Made by a program: the position numbers and the translations under genes. Below, one piece after another: positions 45,162 to 54,910 of a stretch of 64,000 nucleotides of DNA (positions within the stretch are counted from its first letter, which is position 1; every line of letters begins with the position of its first letter). This DNA is from Paracoccaceae bacterium. GTDB lineage: Bacteria; Pseudomonadota; Alphaproteobacteria; Rhodobacterales; Rhodobacteraceae. The DNA lies in contig JAWPMR010000001.1 of NCBI GenBank assembly GCA_033344815.1, positions 1,970,136-2,034,135 on the forward strand. The letters are read 5' to 3'. The notes beneath the pieces were generated by a model, which was not told where the DNA came from, did no database searches, and saw only the letters and a program-made list of their open reading frames with translations.

Positions 45162-47087
45162 TCAGGGCTCAGGCGTGTACCAGATCGGCGAGGTATAGGC
45201 GCGTTCCTGATGGGTCAGTTGCGCCTCTGCCGGCAGGTCGATACCGAACCGCAGCTTGTCATAGAGCACCCAGCGCGGCGTCGGGATTTCAAGCACCCGC
45301 GCGTAGTAGAACGCACGTTCGGCGGCGTCGAAATCAGGATCGGTCCAAACCGTTGTCAGTTCGGATGCGCCGATCGTATTGGTCCAACTGGCGGTTTCCG
45401 GATCAACCGTATTGCCCACCGCCGGCACTGCACCGTTTGCATCGGCTTCGCGGTCATCGGACCATGCCACATCATAAACCTTTTCCTGCAGGTCACCTTC
45501 AGTGTCGAGCCACCCTTTGACCACCTGAATGCGGTCGAGATTCGCCCCGATCGGGTCCCTGAGCGCGTAGATCATGAAGGAGGGTGCCGCATCGCCGTCT
45601 CGCGGGCGCAGGTCGCCGCCCATCGGCACGCCTTTGGCATATCCGGCCTCAGCTGGCATCCGGGTGCGCAGATCATCCTCCGAGAACTCCCAGCCGCCAA
45701 AGAAACGCACCCCCATGCGCGGCCCGGTGGTGGCATAGGTTTCCCGCCGCTTGAAGGCGTCGAAAATTGCGGCGCGCGAGTTTTCCGTTGCCCAGACGGC
45801 AGTATAGCCCGAGGCCACGATCATATGGCCGGGAATCTCGCCAAGCTCACTCTTGACGAAAGGATGTTCGATCCTTGTCGGGGATGGTTCAACACTCACC
45901 GATTTGCTGAAGAAGTTTTCTTCTTCGGCAGTCGTCAGCGACGTGTGGCTGTCCGTCGCGCCCCCCATGCCGAACTTGTACGGGTTCACGCCGAATTTTT
46001 CCTCCAGCATCAGGCCCAGCTTCAGCGCCTCACGTGCGTATTCTCCCGCCAGCATCTCCTCGGTCTTGAGCTCCGAAATATCAAGGTTGCCCACGTCCCA
46101 GTTTTCATAATCCGCAAAGGCGTCATCCGGGCTCAGCGCAGGATGTGCCTCACCGTCGCCCTTGATCTGGGTGACCTCGTAATGCGGCTCCCATTTGGCC
46201 CGGCGCTCGACATATTCCTGATCAACCTTGCCACCGTGGTATGTGTCATCTGTGGGAAACATCCATCCATTGGACAGGTTGCCGTTATGGGCAAACGCCA
46301 CGGCCCGCCCGCCGGTTTTTTCCTCGTATAATTCCAACCAGTCATACAGAGAGTTGGGGTCGGTGCTGCCGTAGGGCGGTTGCGTTACCGGGGGCACAAT
46401 CTGTTTGGCGCGCACACCGCCGTCGCGCAGCATCACATTGCGGTGCAGGTTAAATCCCTTGGGCACGGACGTCCATTCAAAGCCGATGAAGGCCGTGAAG
46501 ACACCGGGATCGTTATGCTGCTCGGCGGCGTCAACGATGTGTTCCCAGGTGAATGCATAGGCATCCGCACCCGGACTGTAGGATTCAAGCAAAAGCTCGG
46601 GCAGCGTCATCTGCGAAAAGTTGGAGATCAGATCAAAGGCGGATTTGCCAGCCGCTTCTCCGCCCTTGGAATAGCCTTCATACCATTCACGGCCTTTGGG
46701 GTCGGCCAGAACACCCGGCTTGCCCGCTTGCAGATCAGGCGCAAACCCCATGAGATCCGTGTGATCTGTCAGCACCATCCAATCAAGCGGCCGCGCAAGG
46801 CGCACAGGCTGCCCTGTCGATGAAATCACCTGCTCGCCTTTTGCAAAGCGCCATGCCGTGTCGGGCAAAAGCGTGTTGCCAAAAGCGCCCGCGTCCAGTG
46901 AAAGACCGGTGTGAAGATGCGAGTCACCCCACAAGGGCCGTTCTGGAATGGTTCGGTTGGCGTAGGGCGAAAAGGGGGCGGTCTTGAATGTGCCTTCGGC
47001 GGCTTCCTCGCTGGGAACGCCATCGGTGGCATAAGCCGATCCGGCGATCAAAACGGCGCTCGCGGTGGAAACCAGGTAGTGTTTCAT
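45162..47087 (-). CDS. DUF3604 family exported protein
   Basis: A 641-residue protein with a signal peptide ([20 protein letters not shown]) and the DUF3604 features: [21 protein letters not shown] near the N terminus, [52 protein letters not shown], and [10 protein letters not shown]. The His/Asp clusters recall the PHP metal-dependent phosphoesterase superfamily. Biological role unknown. The ATG at 47087 is preferred over an in-frame one at 47111. The gene is flanked on both sides by RND-tail remnants (R2 and R3) in the same orientation. Confidence 0.88.
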   Translation of the reverse strand: MKHYLVSTASAVLIAGSAYATDGVPSEEAAEGTFKTAPFSPYANRTIPERPLWGDSHLHTGLSLDAGAFGNTLLPDTAWRFAKGEQVISSTGQPVRLARPLDWMVLTDHTDLMGFAPDLQAGKPGVLADPKGREWYEGYSKGGEAAGKSAFDLISNFSQMTLPELLLESYSPGADAYAFTWEHIVDAAEQHNDPGVFTAFIGFEWTSVPKGFNLHRNVMLRDGGVRAKQIVPPVTQPPYGSTDPNSLYDWLELYEEKTGGRAVAFAHNGNLSNGWMFPTDDTYHGGKVDQEYVERRAKWEPHYEVTQIKGDGEAHPALSPDDAFADYENWDVGNLDISELKTEEMLAGEYAREALKLGLMLEEKFGVNPYKFGMGGATDSHTSLTTAEEENFFSKSVSVEPSPTRIEHPFVKSELGEIPGHMIVASGYTAVWATENSRAAIFDAFKRRETYATTGPRMGVRFFGGWEFSEDDLRTRMPAEAGYAKGVPMGGDLRPRDGDAAPSFMIYALRDPIGANLDRIQVVKGWLDTEGDLQEKVYDVAWSDDREADANGAVPAVGNTVDPETASWTNTIGASELTTVWTDPDFDAAERAFYYARVLEIPTPRWVLYDKLRFGIDLPAEAQLTHQERAYTSPIWYTPEP

Positions 47088-47111
47088 GTCAGTTCCTTTG
47101 GGTCTGAGCAT

Positions 47112-47696
47112 GTTTTGCTATCCGAGAACATACTCACGCTTGACGTAAAACCAGTTTTCAGTCGCCGGCATGCTGTCAAAATACCCGGTGCGGAAAAACT
47201 GGTTTCAAATCGTGTTAATGGCTTAGCCTAGCCCGCACAGACACTCAGAGCAAAGCGAAAACTATACGGCGGAATGTTCGACATGCACCGCCAGCTTTGG
47301 GCGGCTTGTATTGGAAAGCTCCGTTCCTGAGCGGGATCAGCAACGTTCTTCGCCGTAGAGCGCGGCCGGATTTTGATGGTCAGGGGTTTGGTTAAATTGG
47401 CTGCGCGCCGTTCATCCGCAAACTCTTGGCGCTTCATGAAAGGTCTCAACTTACGTCCTGCGACATTGGACAATCTGCCGAAAAATCCCGAAATCCGAAG
47501 GTACAGGTTTTTCGACAAAAATCGACGCATGGCTGACGTTCGCGCACATCAGCCATGCCGTTTTCCACGGATCTGGGTCGGCAATTTGCGTTCAGCGAAA
47601 AGAAACGTCCTTCTGTCATGTCCTCAAATCGCAACAGGTACAGCCCGGTCCAGGTCATCTGATGCCCGTCGCGCGGTTGGACTGATCCCCGCCAGT
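47112..47696. other. Stretch without a supported gene, with an inverted repeat
   Basis: A perfect 11-bp inverted repeat (AAACCAGTTTT at 47148-47158, AAAACTGGTTT at 47195-47205) lies 61-118 bp upstream of the DUF3604 start and may be an operator or hairpin. The rest (to 47.7 kb) contains frames on both strands but none with protein-like composition, so I call no gene. Confidence 0.45.
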
Positions 47697-47702
47697 GGTG
47701 GG

Positions 47703-47764
47703 CTACCCTTGCCCATACCGCCCTTGACCCGTTCAGGCAGCGATTGCAGCAGAAGATTATGCGC
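47703..47764 (-). pseudogene. RND efflux pump C-terminal remnant R3
   Basis: Minus-strand codons read LLLQSLPERVKGGMGKGS, matching the pump tail [16 protein letters not shown]. At DNA level 47720-47752 matches 44624-44656 (R2) in 31 of 33 bases. Nothing upstream of the tail survives. It lies downstream of the MarR gene. Confidence 0.6.
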
Positions 47765-47861
47765 TGGCGCAATAATCGCATGGAACCACTTGTCCGGCAG
47801 GCAACCGGCGCATGTTTCGCCTCAGCCCAGCCGAGCATGCAGGTTCAAGGGTATCGCTTGG

Positions 47862-48308
47862 CTAGGTCAGGTTCGACGCGCTGCCCACCACCAGCCGGTT
47901 CAGCAGCCTGGACAGGCTCTCCAGTTCCTCCGCGCTCCAGCGGTCCTGGAAAAGAGTTCCAGCCTGCTTTTGAAAAGTCGCGCGGGTTTCCTGAAGCTTT
48001 GTCTGTCCGGCCTTCGAGATCACAACGAAAGCGAACCGGGCGTCGCGACCATCCACCTCGCGGCGCACGAGGCCGGTTTTTTCCATGGGCGCCACCATCC
48101 GTGTGACGGTGGAGGCGCTGACATGCATGCGTCTGGCCAGTTCAACGCGGGCCAACCGGGCGTTTTCTGCATGATCAAGATGCATCAGCAGCAGAAATTC
48201 ATTCACCGACAAGCCGTGCACGGCGGCAAATTCCCCTGACAGACGGGCGCGGAATGCGTCAGCGGACTGCAGAAGCCGCAAGGCATTTATACTGGATATA
48301 TCATTCAT
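47862..48308 (-). CDS. MarR-family transcriptional regulator
   Basis: A 148-residue winged-helix repressor. The core is VNEFLLLMHLDHAENARLARVELARRMHVSASTVTRMVAPMEKTGLVRREVDGRDARFAFVVIS, with the DNA-binding helix and the wing (GRDAR). The first in-frame ATG at 48347 lies in the operator-like palindrome, so the ATG at 48308 was chosen. Divergent from an ABA4-like membrane protein; the 16-bp palindrome between them is a likely autoregulatory operator. Confidence 0.9.
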   Translation of the reverse strand: MNDISSINALRLLQSADAFRARLSGEFAAVHGLSVNEFLLLMHLDHAENARLARVELARRMHVSASTVTRMVAPMEKTGLVRREVDGRDARFAFVVISKAGQTKLQETRATFQKQAGTLFQDRWSAEELESLSRLLNRLVVGSASNLT

Positions 48309-48329
48309 GCTGCAGTTATGAACCGAATC

Positions 48330-48345
48330 GCTTGCATGTGCAAGC
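48330..48345. promoter_or_regulatory. MarR-type operator palindrome
   Basis: GCTTGCATGTGCAAGC is a perfect 16-bp palindrome in the divergent promoter between the MarR gene and the ABA4-like gene, 22 bp before the MarR start. Size and position fit a MarR dimer site. Confidence 0.65.
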
Positions 48346-48393
48346 AATATGCGTCATGCCACGCAAAACCGCCCTTCTGCTATTGGAGCCATC

Positions 48394-48822
48394 ATGGATT
48401 TCGAACTAATTTTTTCTCTTGCCGGAATGACAGCATTTGTCGGCTGGGGCTTTCTGGTGATCTCACCCTGGGCGCCGCTCTGGTCTGATCGCATCGCCGG
48501 CATCTTGCTCCCGTCGCTTCTGGCACTTGGATACGCCGTGCTTTTGCTGTTTTTCCCGGCAGAAAGCGGCGGCTTTGGCAGCTTCGCGGAGGTTCAGATG
48601 CTGTTCAACAGCGCGAGCGCCCTTATGGCGGGATGGATCCACTTTCTGGCTTTTGACCTTGTTGTAGGGGCCTGGATCTGTCGCGCCGCGCGGCGTCAGG
48701 GGATCCCTTTTTGGCTGGTTTTGCCGTGCTTGCCCCTGACCTTCCTGTTTGGACCAGCCGGTTTTCTCGCATTCATGCTGGTGCGTGGCCTGCGATCAAA
48801 TCTTGCAGTGGCCTCGCACTGA
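48394..48822 (+). CDS. ABA4-like (DUF4281) membrane protein
   Basis: A 142-residue membrane protein with four hydrophobic helices. MDFELIFSLAGMTAFVGWGFLVISPWAP, the middle NSASALMAGWIHFLAFDLVVGAWI and the final LVLPCLPLTFLFGPAGFLAFMLVR match the ABA4-like family. ABA4 takes part in neoxanthin synthesis in plants; bacterial members are uncharacterised. The ATG at 48394 follows TTGGAGCC. Divergent from MarR, which may control it. Confidence 0.85.
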   Translation: MDFELIFSLAGMTAFVGWGFLVISPWAPLWSDRIAGILLPSLLALGYAVLLLFFPAESGGFGSFAEVQMLFNSASALMAGWIHFLAFDLVVGAWICRAARRQGIPFWLVLPCLPLTFLFGPAGFLAFMLVRGLRSNLAVASH

Positions 48823-48829
48823 ACCGGGA

Positions 48830-49732
48830 TTATGGCGCGGGCTGCGGTGTGCCAAGACAGTCCGCCAAGAGGTCGAACACCAACCGAATTCTGAGGTTTG
48901 TCTTCAGTTCCCGGTGCGCGACGAGCCAGGATTCGATTCTCATGGGTTCAAAATCCGGATAGGGGTTCTCCAGTTCGGGATAGGCGGCACCGACCTCGAT
49001 GGGCAGGATGCCAATCCCCAACCCCTTGCGCATGAGTTCCACGGACATGGTCACACTTGCCGTGGAATAGTTGAACTGCGCGACCGTCAGATCAAGGCCG
49101 CGCGATGCCATGAGCCCCAGCATGCGCTCGGGGAACTCAGCCCCGATAAACTGCAGCTTTGCAATATCCGCCGGATCGGTAGGGCGGCCAACGGCATCGA
49201 GATAGTCTGAGGCGGCAAAAAGATGCGCCGTGGTGTCTCTCAGGCGTTTGGCGAAAAGATTTGCATCCTGCGGGCGCGCGTGCCGGATCGCAATATCCGC
49301 TTCCCGCCGTCGCAAATCGCTCAAGGCGTTGGACGCGATGATTTCGATCTGAAGATCTGGTGCTGCAAGCTGCAGTTTCTTGAGAATCTCGGGGAGGAAA
49401 TACGTCGCCATGGCATTGGTACAGGCGATTGCCACATGTCCCGTCACCGCTTCGGATTGCCCTGTGGCTGCAATGGAAACACGGTTGGCCGCCTCCCCCA
49501 TGCTTTGAAAGTGCTCAAGCAACTGCGTGCCGGCCTGGGTCAGCAGCAGCGCGCGTGAGGTTCTTTCAAACAGCGTCACACCCAGCGTTTCTTCAAGACC
49601 GGCAACCTGTCGGCTCAGGGTCGGCTGCGTGAGCCCAAGCGCGCGCGCAGCAGCAGAAAGCGACCCTTCTTCCGCCGTGGCAAGAAAGGCCCGCGCCTGA
49701 TTCCAGTCAAAAGCTGATCTTTTCCACTCCAT
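48830..49732 (-). CDS. LysR-family transcriptional regulator
   Basis: A 300-residue regulator: N-terminal helix-turn-helix (FDWNQARAFLATAEEGSLSAAARALGLTQPTLSRQVAGLEETLGVTLFERTSRALLLTQAG), then a substrate-binding domain (HVAIACTNAMATYFLPEILKKL ... DIAIRHARPQDANLFAKRL). It is divergent from the methyltransferase/DUF2306 pair with a 41-bp AT-rich gap, so those genes are the likely targets. The effector is unknown. Confidence 0.93.
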   Translation of the reverse strand: MEWKRSAFDWNQARAFLATAEEGSLSAAARALGLTQPTLSRQVAGLEETLGVTLFERTSRALLLTQAGTQLLEHFQSMGEAANRVSIAATGQSEAVTGHVAIACTNAMATYFLPEILKKLQLAAPDLQIEIIASNALSDLRRREADIAIRHARPQDANLFAKRLRDTTAHLFAASDYLDAVGRPTDPADIAKLQFIGAEFPERMLGLMASRGLDLTVAQFNYSTASVTMSVELMRKGLGIGILPIEVGAAYPELENPYPDFEPMRIESWLVAHRELKTNLRIRLVFDLLADCLGTPQPAP

Positions 49733-49773
49733 TATTTACGCATACCAAAAATACGGAAATATGCAATTTTGCA

Positions 49774-50646
49774 ATGCCAACCGACCGATTAGAAGGGCGC
49801 GAACAAGACGCAACACTCAAGGGTTCGGTCAAAATGCATATCCTCAAGCCGTCGCCGGGCGCGTCGGTTGATCTATCACATCAGCCGACAATTCCGATGT
49901 CCAATTATCGTTTTGGCTCATGGCAGGTTGCGATCAGCCGGCACCCAAGAACGGCACAGGACTTGACGGATCAATACGATGCAGCCTCGCGCAAGTGGCA
50001 GAAAGTGGCGCGGCGTTACGGGCTGGACGCTGCATACCGACGACCTTTGCTGGCATCGGGCATGGGCGCGATACTTGAACAGGCCGGACCCGCGGCCAGG
50101 GTTCTGGATTGCGGCATCGGGAATGGCGCCCTTGCGGTTGCGCTGCAGCGGAGTTTCCCGAAAACCCCCGCGTTCTGCGGCATTGATCTGTCGCCTGAGA
50201 TGTTGGTCCGGGCGGATGCTGAACTGCGCCAGGCCGGGGTGACACCGGAACTGAAGCGCGCGGATGTTCTTTCGATACCCTACGCGGATGCCTCCTTTGA
50301 TGTTGTGATGGCCGCCCACGTCCTTGAACATCTGGCCGAACCGCAACGCGCATTGAAAGAGATGGTGCGGGTGCTGAAACCGGGGGGGATGCTCTTTGTC
50401 TGTTTGGTCCGCCGCTCCGGTTTTGGCGCCTTGATCCAGATGCGCTGGCGGACGTGGGCGGTGACCGAACAGCAAGGCCTCGCCTGGCTGAAGGCCTGCC
50501 ATCTGGAACATCCTGAATTCCAGACAATCCGTCTTGGATCCTGCGCGGGGCATGCCAGCACCGCATTCTGGGCGCGGCGACAGGGCGAGGCGGCACATGC
50601 ACCCGAACCCGGAACCGCAACGGCCTTAGAGGGGGTCCTGTCGTGA
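49774..50646 (+). CDS. Class I SAM-dependent methyltransferase
   Basis: A 290-residue protein with motif I VLDCGIGNGALAVAL (~110-124), the motif II region FCGIDLSPEMLVRA and FDVVMAAHVLEHLAEPQRALKEMVRVLKPGG. This is the Methyltransf_11/25 group with unknown acceptor. The first ATG (49774) lacks a ribosome-binding site; ATG 49834 (after AAGGGTTCGGTC) would shorten it by 20 residues. The stop overlaps the GTG start of the next gene. Confidence 0.85.
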   Translation: MPTDRLEGREQDATLKGSVKMHILKPSPGASVDLSHQPTIPMSNYRFGSWQVAISRHPRTAQDLTDQYDAASRKWQKVARRYGLDAAYRRPLLASGMGAILEQAGPAARVLDCGIGNGALAVALQRSFPKTPAFCGIDLSPEMLVRADAELRQAGVTPELKRADVLSIPYADASFDVVMAAHVLEHLAEPQRALKEMVRVLKPGGMLFVCLVRRSGFGALIQMRWRTWAVTEQQGLAWLKACHLEHPEFQTIRLGSCAGHASTAFWARRQGEAAHAPEPGTATALEGVLS

Positions 50647-51350
50647 AAACCCTGCGCAAATCCGAGTGGGTGATCCTTGTCGGCCTCCTTGTTTACAGCT
50701 TCATACCGACCTTTGGCGGCCTGTTCCGCGTGCTGGAATTGGCCGGCGGACCGACAATCGCGCCAGACAATCCACGCGCGACGGCTATGCCGTTCCCGAT
50801 TGTTCTGCACATCCTTTGCAGTTTCCTGTTTTGCCTCCTCGGCGCGCTCCAGTTCCTGCCAAGCCTCAGGCGAAACCATCCCCGCGCGCACCGCATCATG
50901 GGGCGCATGGTTGCGGTCGCGGGTTGCCTTTCTGCAGGAAGCGGGGTGTGGATGGCTCATTTCTACAGCTTTCCGACAAGCCTCCAGGGGAACATGCTGT
51001 ATGGCGCGCGGATGATCCTCGGCTGTCTGATGATCGCGTTTATCCTCAGATCCGTGCTTGCCATCCGAGCCCGGAATGTCTTTCGGCACAGCGCTTTTAT
51101 GCTGCGTGCCTATGCAATCGCTCAGGGCGCATCCACGCAAACCTTCCTCGGCATGGGATGGATGATCCTCCACGGGGAACAGGCCACAGGAATTCCGCGT
51201 GACGTCCTGATGGTATTTGCCTGGGGCATCAACCTGTTGGTCGCCGAGGTCTTGATTTGGGCGGTACTGGCACCGAAACGGCTGCCGACCGCCCATGTCC
51301 CGCCGCAGGCTATGGCCCGGCGCAGCACGCACAGCGGGTCACTCATGTGA
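50643..51350 (+). CDS. DUF2306 membrane protein
   Basis: A 235-residue integral membrane protein with about seven helices and the DUF2306 pattern: HILCSFLFCLLGALQFLPSLRRNHPRAHRIMGRMVAVAGCLSAGSG and RHSAFMLRAYAIAQGASTQ. The conserved His residues within helices suggest haem or electron-transfer chemistry, which is unproven. GTG at 50643 overlaps the methyltransferase TGA (GTGA), so they are coupled. Confidence 0.85.
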   Translation: MKTLRKSEWVILVGLLVYSFIPTFGGLFRVLELAGGPTIAPDNPRATAMPFPIVLHILCSFLFCLLGALQFLPSLRRNHPRAHRIMGRMVAVAGCLSAGSGVWMAHFYSFPTSLQGNMLYGARMILGCLMIAFILRSVLAIRARNVFRHSAFMLRAYAIAQGASTQTFLGMGWMILHGEQATGIPRDVLMVFAWGINLLVAEVLIWAVLAPKRLPTAHVPPQAMARRSTHSGSLM

Positions 51351-51775
51351 CGGTTCGCAATCAGAACCGCGCGCGGCGGACATGGGGACACTGCCCGGTA
51401 TCTCGGGATTTTGACGGGAACGGATTCATGGTCCACTCCCCTCTATCAGGGCGCTCCCCCTACCGTGAGAACCGGACGCTCCTTGATGGTGAAGCATCGC
51501 ACATTTTGCCCGTTACGTCGCCAAATCCACGTGAAACGACACCGCTTTACCTCTGAAGGTCAGCCGCAAAAATCTTCGCACAGTCCAGACATGCGGCCGG
51601 GCGGGATCAGTCACAATAAGCAAACCCGCGCGGTGCAGATGCCGGGCTCTGCCGTGCCGCAACCGCGCTACGCCCACCATATACGGGAAACAGGGTCGCG
51701 TTCGGACATGATCCGGAATGCGCGCGACCTGTTGCCGTCCAAAAAAAACACCGTGCGCTTGCGTGGGCGGGTCTG
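51351..51775. other. Spacer without a supported gene
   Basis: A 425-bp convergent region between the DUF2306 gene and the RND pump. I find no protein-like frame, no clear terminator and no repeat shared with the RND remnants. Confidence 0.5.
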
Positions 51776-54700
51776 TCACCCCACCTGCGCCGGGTCCTTG
51801 CCAAAGCCACCCTTGACCCGTTCGCGCAACCCTTGCAGCAGCACATAAAGCACCGGCACGATGATCACCCCGATCACTGTGGCGCAGAGCATGCCGCCAA
51901 AGACCGCGATCCCGATGGCCTTTTGGCTGGCCGCCCCCGCACCGGAGGCGGCAATCAGCGGCACAACCCCCAGAAGGAACGACAGCGCGGTCATCATCAC
52001 CGCGCGGAACCTCTGGCGCGCCGCTTCCAGCGCGGCCTCGCGGATGCTCGCCCCCTGAGCGCGTTGCTCCATGGCGAATTCGACAATCAGGATCGCGTTT
52101 TTCGAGGCCAGCCCGATCAGCATGATCATCCCGATCTGTGTATAGAGGTTCACATCCCCGGCCGTGACCATGACCGCCGCCAACGCCCCGAAAAGCGCCA
52201 CCGTCACGGACAACAAAATGCCCACCGGCATGGTCCAGCTTTCATATTGTGCCACCAGAAACAGGTAACCAAAGATCACCGCAGCGGCGAGCACGAAAAT
52301 CACCGTATTGCCCGCGCTCAACTGCTGTTGCGCGGTGCCGGTCCATTCATAGGCATAGCCGGGCGGCAGGGCGGTGACGGCCTCCTCTTGCAACACATTG
52401 ATCGCATCACCGGTGGAAAACCCCGGTGCCGGAACAGCCGTGACCGTAGCCGAGCGGAACAGATTGAAGCGGTTGAGCAGCACCGGACCCAGCACCGTTT
52501 GCACGTCAATCAAGGTGGACAAGGGCACCATCTCACCGTCCCCGCTGCGCACATAGAGCCGCCCGATGTCATCAATGCTGTCACGGTAATCGCCCTCGGC
52601 CTGGATCATTACGCGGTAGACTTTGCCAAAAAGATTGAGGTCATTGACATAAATCGAGCCCAGATGCGCTTGCAATGTCTGGAAAACATCACTTACCGGA
52701 ATGCCCAGCGTCTGTGATTTCTCGCGGTCCAGATCGACAAAAACCTTGGGCACATTGGCGCTGAAGGTGGTGTAGGCCTGCGCAATCTCGGGGCGCTGAT
52801 TGGCGGCAAAGACAAGCGATCCAACCGCGGCAGAGAGGTCAGAGGCCTCCCCGCCCCCGGTTTGCTGTACCTTCATTTCAACCCCGGCACTGGTGCCCAG
52901 CCCGGTGATGGGCGGTGGGCTGAACGAGATCACCTTGGCTGACACTTCCTGACCGGCGATGCCGAAAATCTGTGCCAGAATGCCATCCGCGCTCAATTCG
53001 GGCGTGTTGCGTTCTTCCCAATTGTCCAGATTGACGATGATCATGGCCGAATTGGACCCCTGTCCGTTCAACAGACCATACCCGTTGACCTGCACCGTAT
53101 TAGCCACACCGGGCAGCGCGCGGATCTGTTCATTGACGCGATCCGACACAACCTCCGTGCGCTCCAGCGCCGCGGCATCAGGCAGTTGAATGTCCACAAA
53201 AAGATAGCCGTTGTCTTCCAGCGGCAGGAACCCTTTGGGCAGCGAGCCCATCATCGACCCCGACGCAATTCCCAGCACGATCAGGATCACAAAGCCCAGG
53301 ATCGGCAGGCTGATCAGGCGGCCAACAATGCCCGCGTAAGCATCGCGCGTCCCACCGATGACTTTCTCAAAGGCGGCCAGCAACCCTTTGGGCGGGCCGG
53401 AGCGTGGCTTGAGCACAATCGCGCATAAAGCAGGCGACAAGGTCAAAGCGTTTACGGACGAAATCACCACGGCCACCGAAATCGTCACCGCAAATTGCGA
53501 AAACAACTGGCCGGATATGCCCGGCATGAAGGTCACGGGCACAAACACCGCCAGCAACACCAGCGTGGTGGCAATGACCGGTGTGGTGATCTGCGTCATC
53601 GCCTTGGCGGTCGCCTCGCGCGGATCAAGCCCCTCATCCGCGATCAGCCGTTCAACGTTTTCCACCACCACAATCGCGTCATCCACCACAATCCCGATGG
53701 CCAGTACCAGCGCAAACAGCGAGATCGTGTTCAGCGTCATACCCATCAGCAGCAAGAACGCAAATGTCCCGATCAGGGAGACCGGGATCGCCACCGCCGG
53801 GATCAGCGTGGCGCGGAAATTCCCCAAGAATACAAAGACAACCGAGATCACCAGAATGAACGTCAGAATAAGCGTCGAGACCACATCGTTCAGCGACTGC
53901 TGCACGAAATCCGTACTGTCAAAGGGCACCTCATAGGTCACGTCCTGTGGAAAGGCGCGCGACAAACGTTCCAGTTCCGCATAAACACCCGCGGCCACGG
54001 CCAGCGCGTTTTCACCCGGCGCCTGATAGACCGCCAGCACCGTTGCCGGATTGCCTTCATAACGCCCGGACACCCCGTAATAACTCGACCCCAACTCGAC
54101 CCGCGCCACGTCGCGCACGCGCAATACACTGCCAGACTCGCCGGTGCGCACGATGATGTTTTCGAACTCCTCAACGCTTGCCAGACGGCCCTGCGCGGTC
54201 ACGGAATACTGAAACTGCTGCCCGGTTGGCGAGGGCGGTGCGCCGATCTGACCGGCGGATACCGTCACGTTTTGCTGCTGAATGGCGTTGATCACATCCG
54301 TCGGTGTCACCCCCAGCCCGGTCATCCGGTCCGGATCCATCCACAACCGCATCGCATAGGCGAAATCGGTCATGACATCGGCCTTGCCCACGCCCGGCAC
54401 CCGCGCCAGCGCGTCCTTGAGGTTTATCGAGGCATAGTTCGACAGAAACACCTCGTCATAGGTACCCTCGGGCGAAAACAGCGTCATCACCATCAACATG
54501 CTGGTCGATGATTTCTCGGTGACAACCCCGGTCGATGTGACCTCCACGGGCAATCCGGATGTGGCCTGCGTCACCCGGTTTTGCACGTTCACCGTGGCGA
54601 TGGTCGGGTCCGTGCCCACGTCAAACGTGACCGACAAAGTATAATTGCCCGAATCCGAACTGTCCGAGGACATGTAAATCATATCCTCCACGCCGTTCAC

Positions 54701-54907
54701 TTCCGCCTCAATCGGGGCGGCGACGGTTTTCTCAACCGTTTCTGCATCCGCCCCGGTGTAGGTGGCCGTCACATTCACAACCGGCGGCGTGATGTTTGGA
54801 AATTGCTCTACCGGCAAAGCCAGATAACCGATCAGACCCATCAGGGTCAGAACAGTGGAAATGACGATGGCCATTTTCGGGCGGTTGATAAAGACGCTGG
54901 AGAGCAT
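51776..54907 (-). CDS. RND efflux transporter permease (HAE1/AcrB family)
   Basis: Inner-membrane proton-driven pump of 1043 residues that exports hydrophobic drugs or metabolites through a trimer. The N terminus [44 protein letters not shown], the proton-relay helix [24 protein letters not shown] (Asp-Asp) and the C-terminal [29 protein letters not shown] are classical. It follows its adaptor by 3 bp. No outer-membrane TolC-type gene is adjacent. Its C-terminal tail resembles remnants R1-R3. Confidence 0.95.
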   Translation of the reverse strand: MLSSVFINRPKMAIVISTVLTLMGLIGYLALPVEQFPNITPPVVNVTATYTGADAETVEKTVAAPIEAEVNGVEDMIYMSSDSSDSGNYTLSVTFDVGTDPTIATVNVQNRVTQATSGLPVEVTSTGVVTEKSSTSMLMVMTLFSPEGTYDEVFLSNYASINLKDALARVPGVGKADVMTDFAYAMRLWMDPDRMTGLGVTPTDVINAIQQQNVTVSAGQIGAPPSPTGQQFQYSVTAQGRLASVEEFENIIVRTGESGSVLRVRDVARVELGSSYYGVSGRYEGNPATVLAVYQAPGENALAVAAGVYAELERLSRAFPQDVTYEVPFDSTDFVQQSLNDVVSTLILTFILVISVVFVFLGNFRATLIPAVAIPVSLIGTFAFLLLMGMTLNTISLFALVLAIGIVVDDAIVVVENVERLIADEGLDPREATAKAMTQITTPVIATTLVLLAVFVPVTFMPGISGQLFSQFAVTISVAVVISSVNALTLSPALCAIVLKPRSGPPKGLLAAFEKVIGGTRDAYAGIVGRLISLPILGFVILIVLGIASGSMMGSLPKGFLPLEDNGYLFVDIQLPDAAALERTEVVSDRVNEQIRALPGVANTVQVNGYGLLNGQGSNSAMIIVNLDNWEERNTPELSADGILAQIFGIAGQEVSAKVISFSPPPITGLGTSAGVEMKVQQTGGGEASDLSAAVGSLVFAANQRPEIAQAYTTFSANVPKVFVDLDREKSQTLGIPVSDVFQTLQAHLGSIYVNDLNLFGKVYRVMIQAEGDYRDSIDDIGRLYVRSGDGEMVPLSTLIDVQTVLGPVLLNRFNLFRSATVTAVPAPGFSTGDAINVLQEEAVTALPPGYAYEWTGTAQQQLSAGNTVIFVLAAAVIFGYLFLVAQYESWTMPVGILLSVTVALFGALAAVMVTAGDVNLYTQIGMIMLIGLASKNAILIVEFAMEQRAQGASIREAALEAARQRFRAVMMTALSFLLGVVPLIAASGAGAASQKAIGIAVFGGMLCATVIGVIIVPVLYVLLQGLRERVKGGFGKDPAQVG

Positions 54908-54910
54908 CGC

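Noticed and set aside
44531..45520. 329-codon plus-strand frame
   Set aside because: Runs across RND remnant R2 and into the antisense of DUF3604; only a short LysR-like stretch in it is of interest.
45162..47087. DUF3604 gene considered as cargo of a transposon because it is flanked by direct repeats
   Set aside because: The repeats are RND coding tails, not terminal inverted repeats, and no transposase or integrase is present.
47373..48239. 288-codon plus-strand frame
   Set aside because: Covers a non-coding gap and the antisense of MarR; Arg/Ser-rich, no ribosome-binding site.
53495..54511. 338-codon plus-strand frame
   Set aside because: Antisense to the RND pump; His/Arg/Gln-rich mirror frame.
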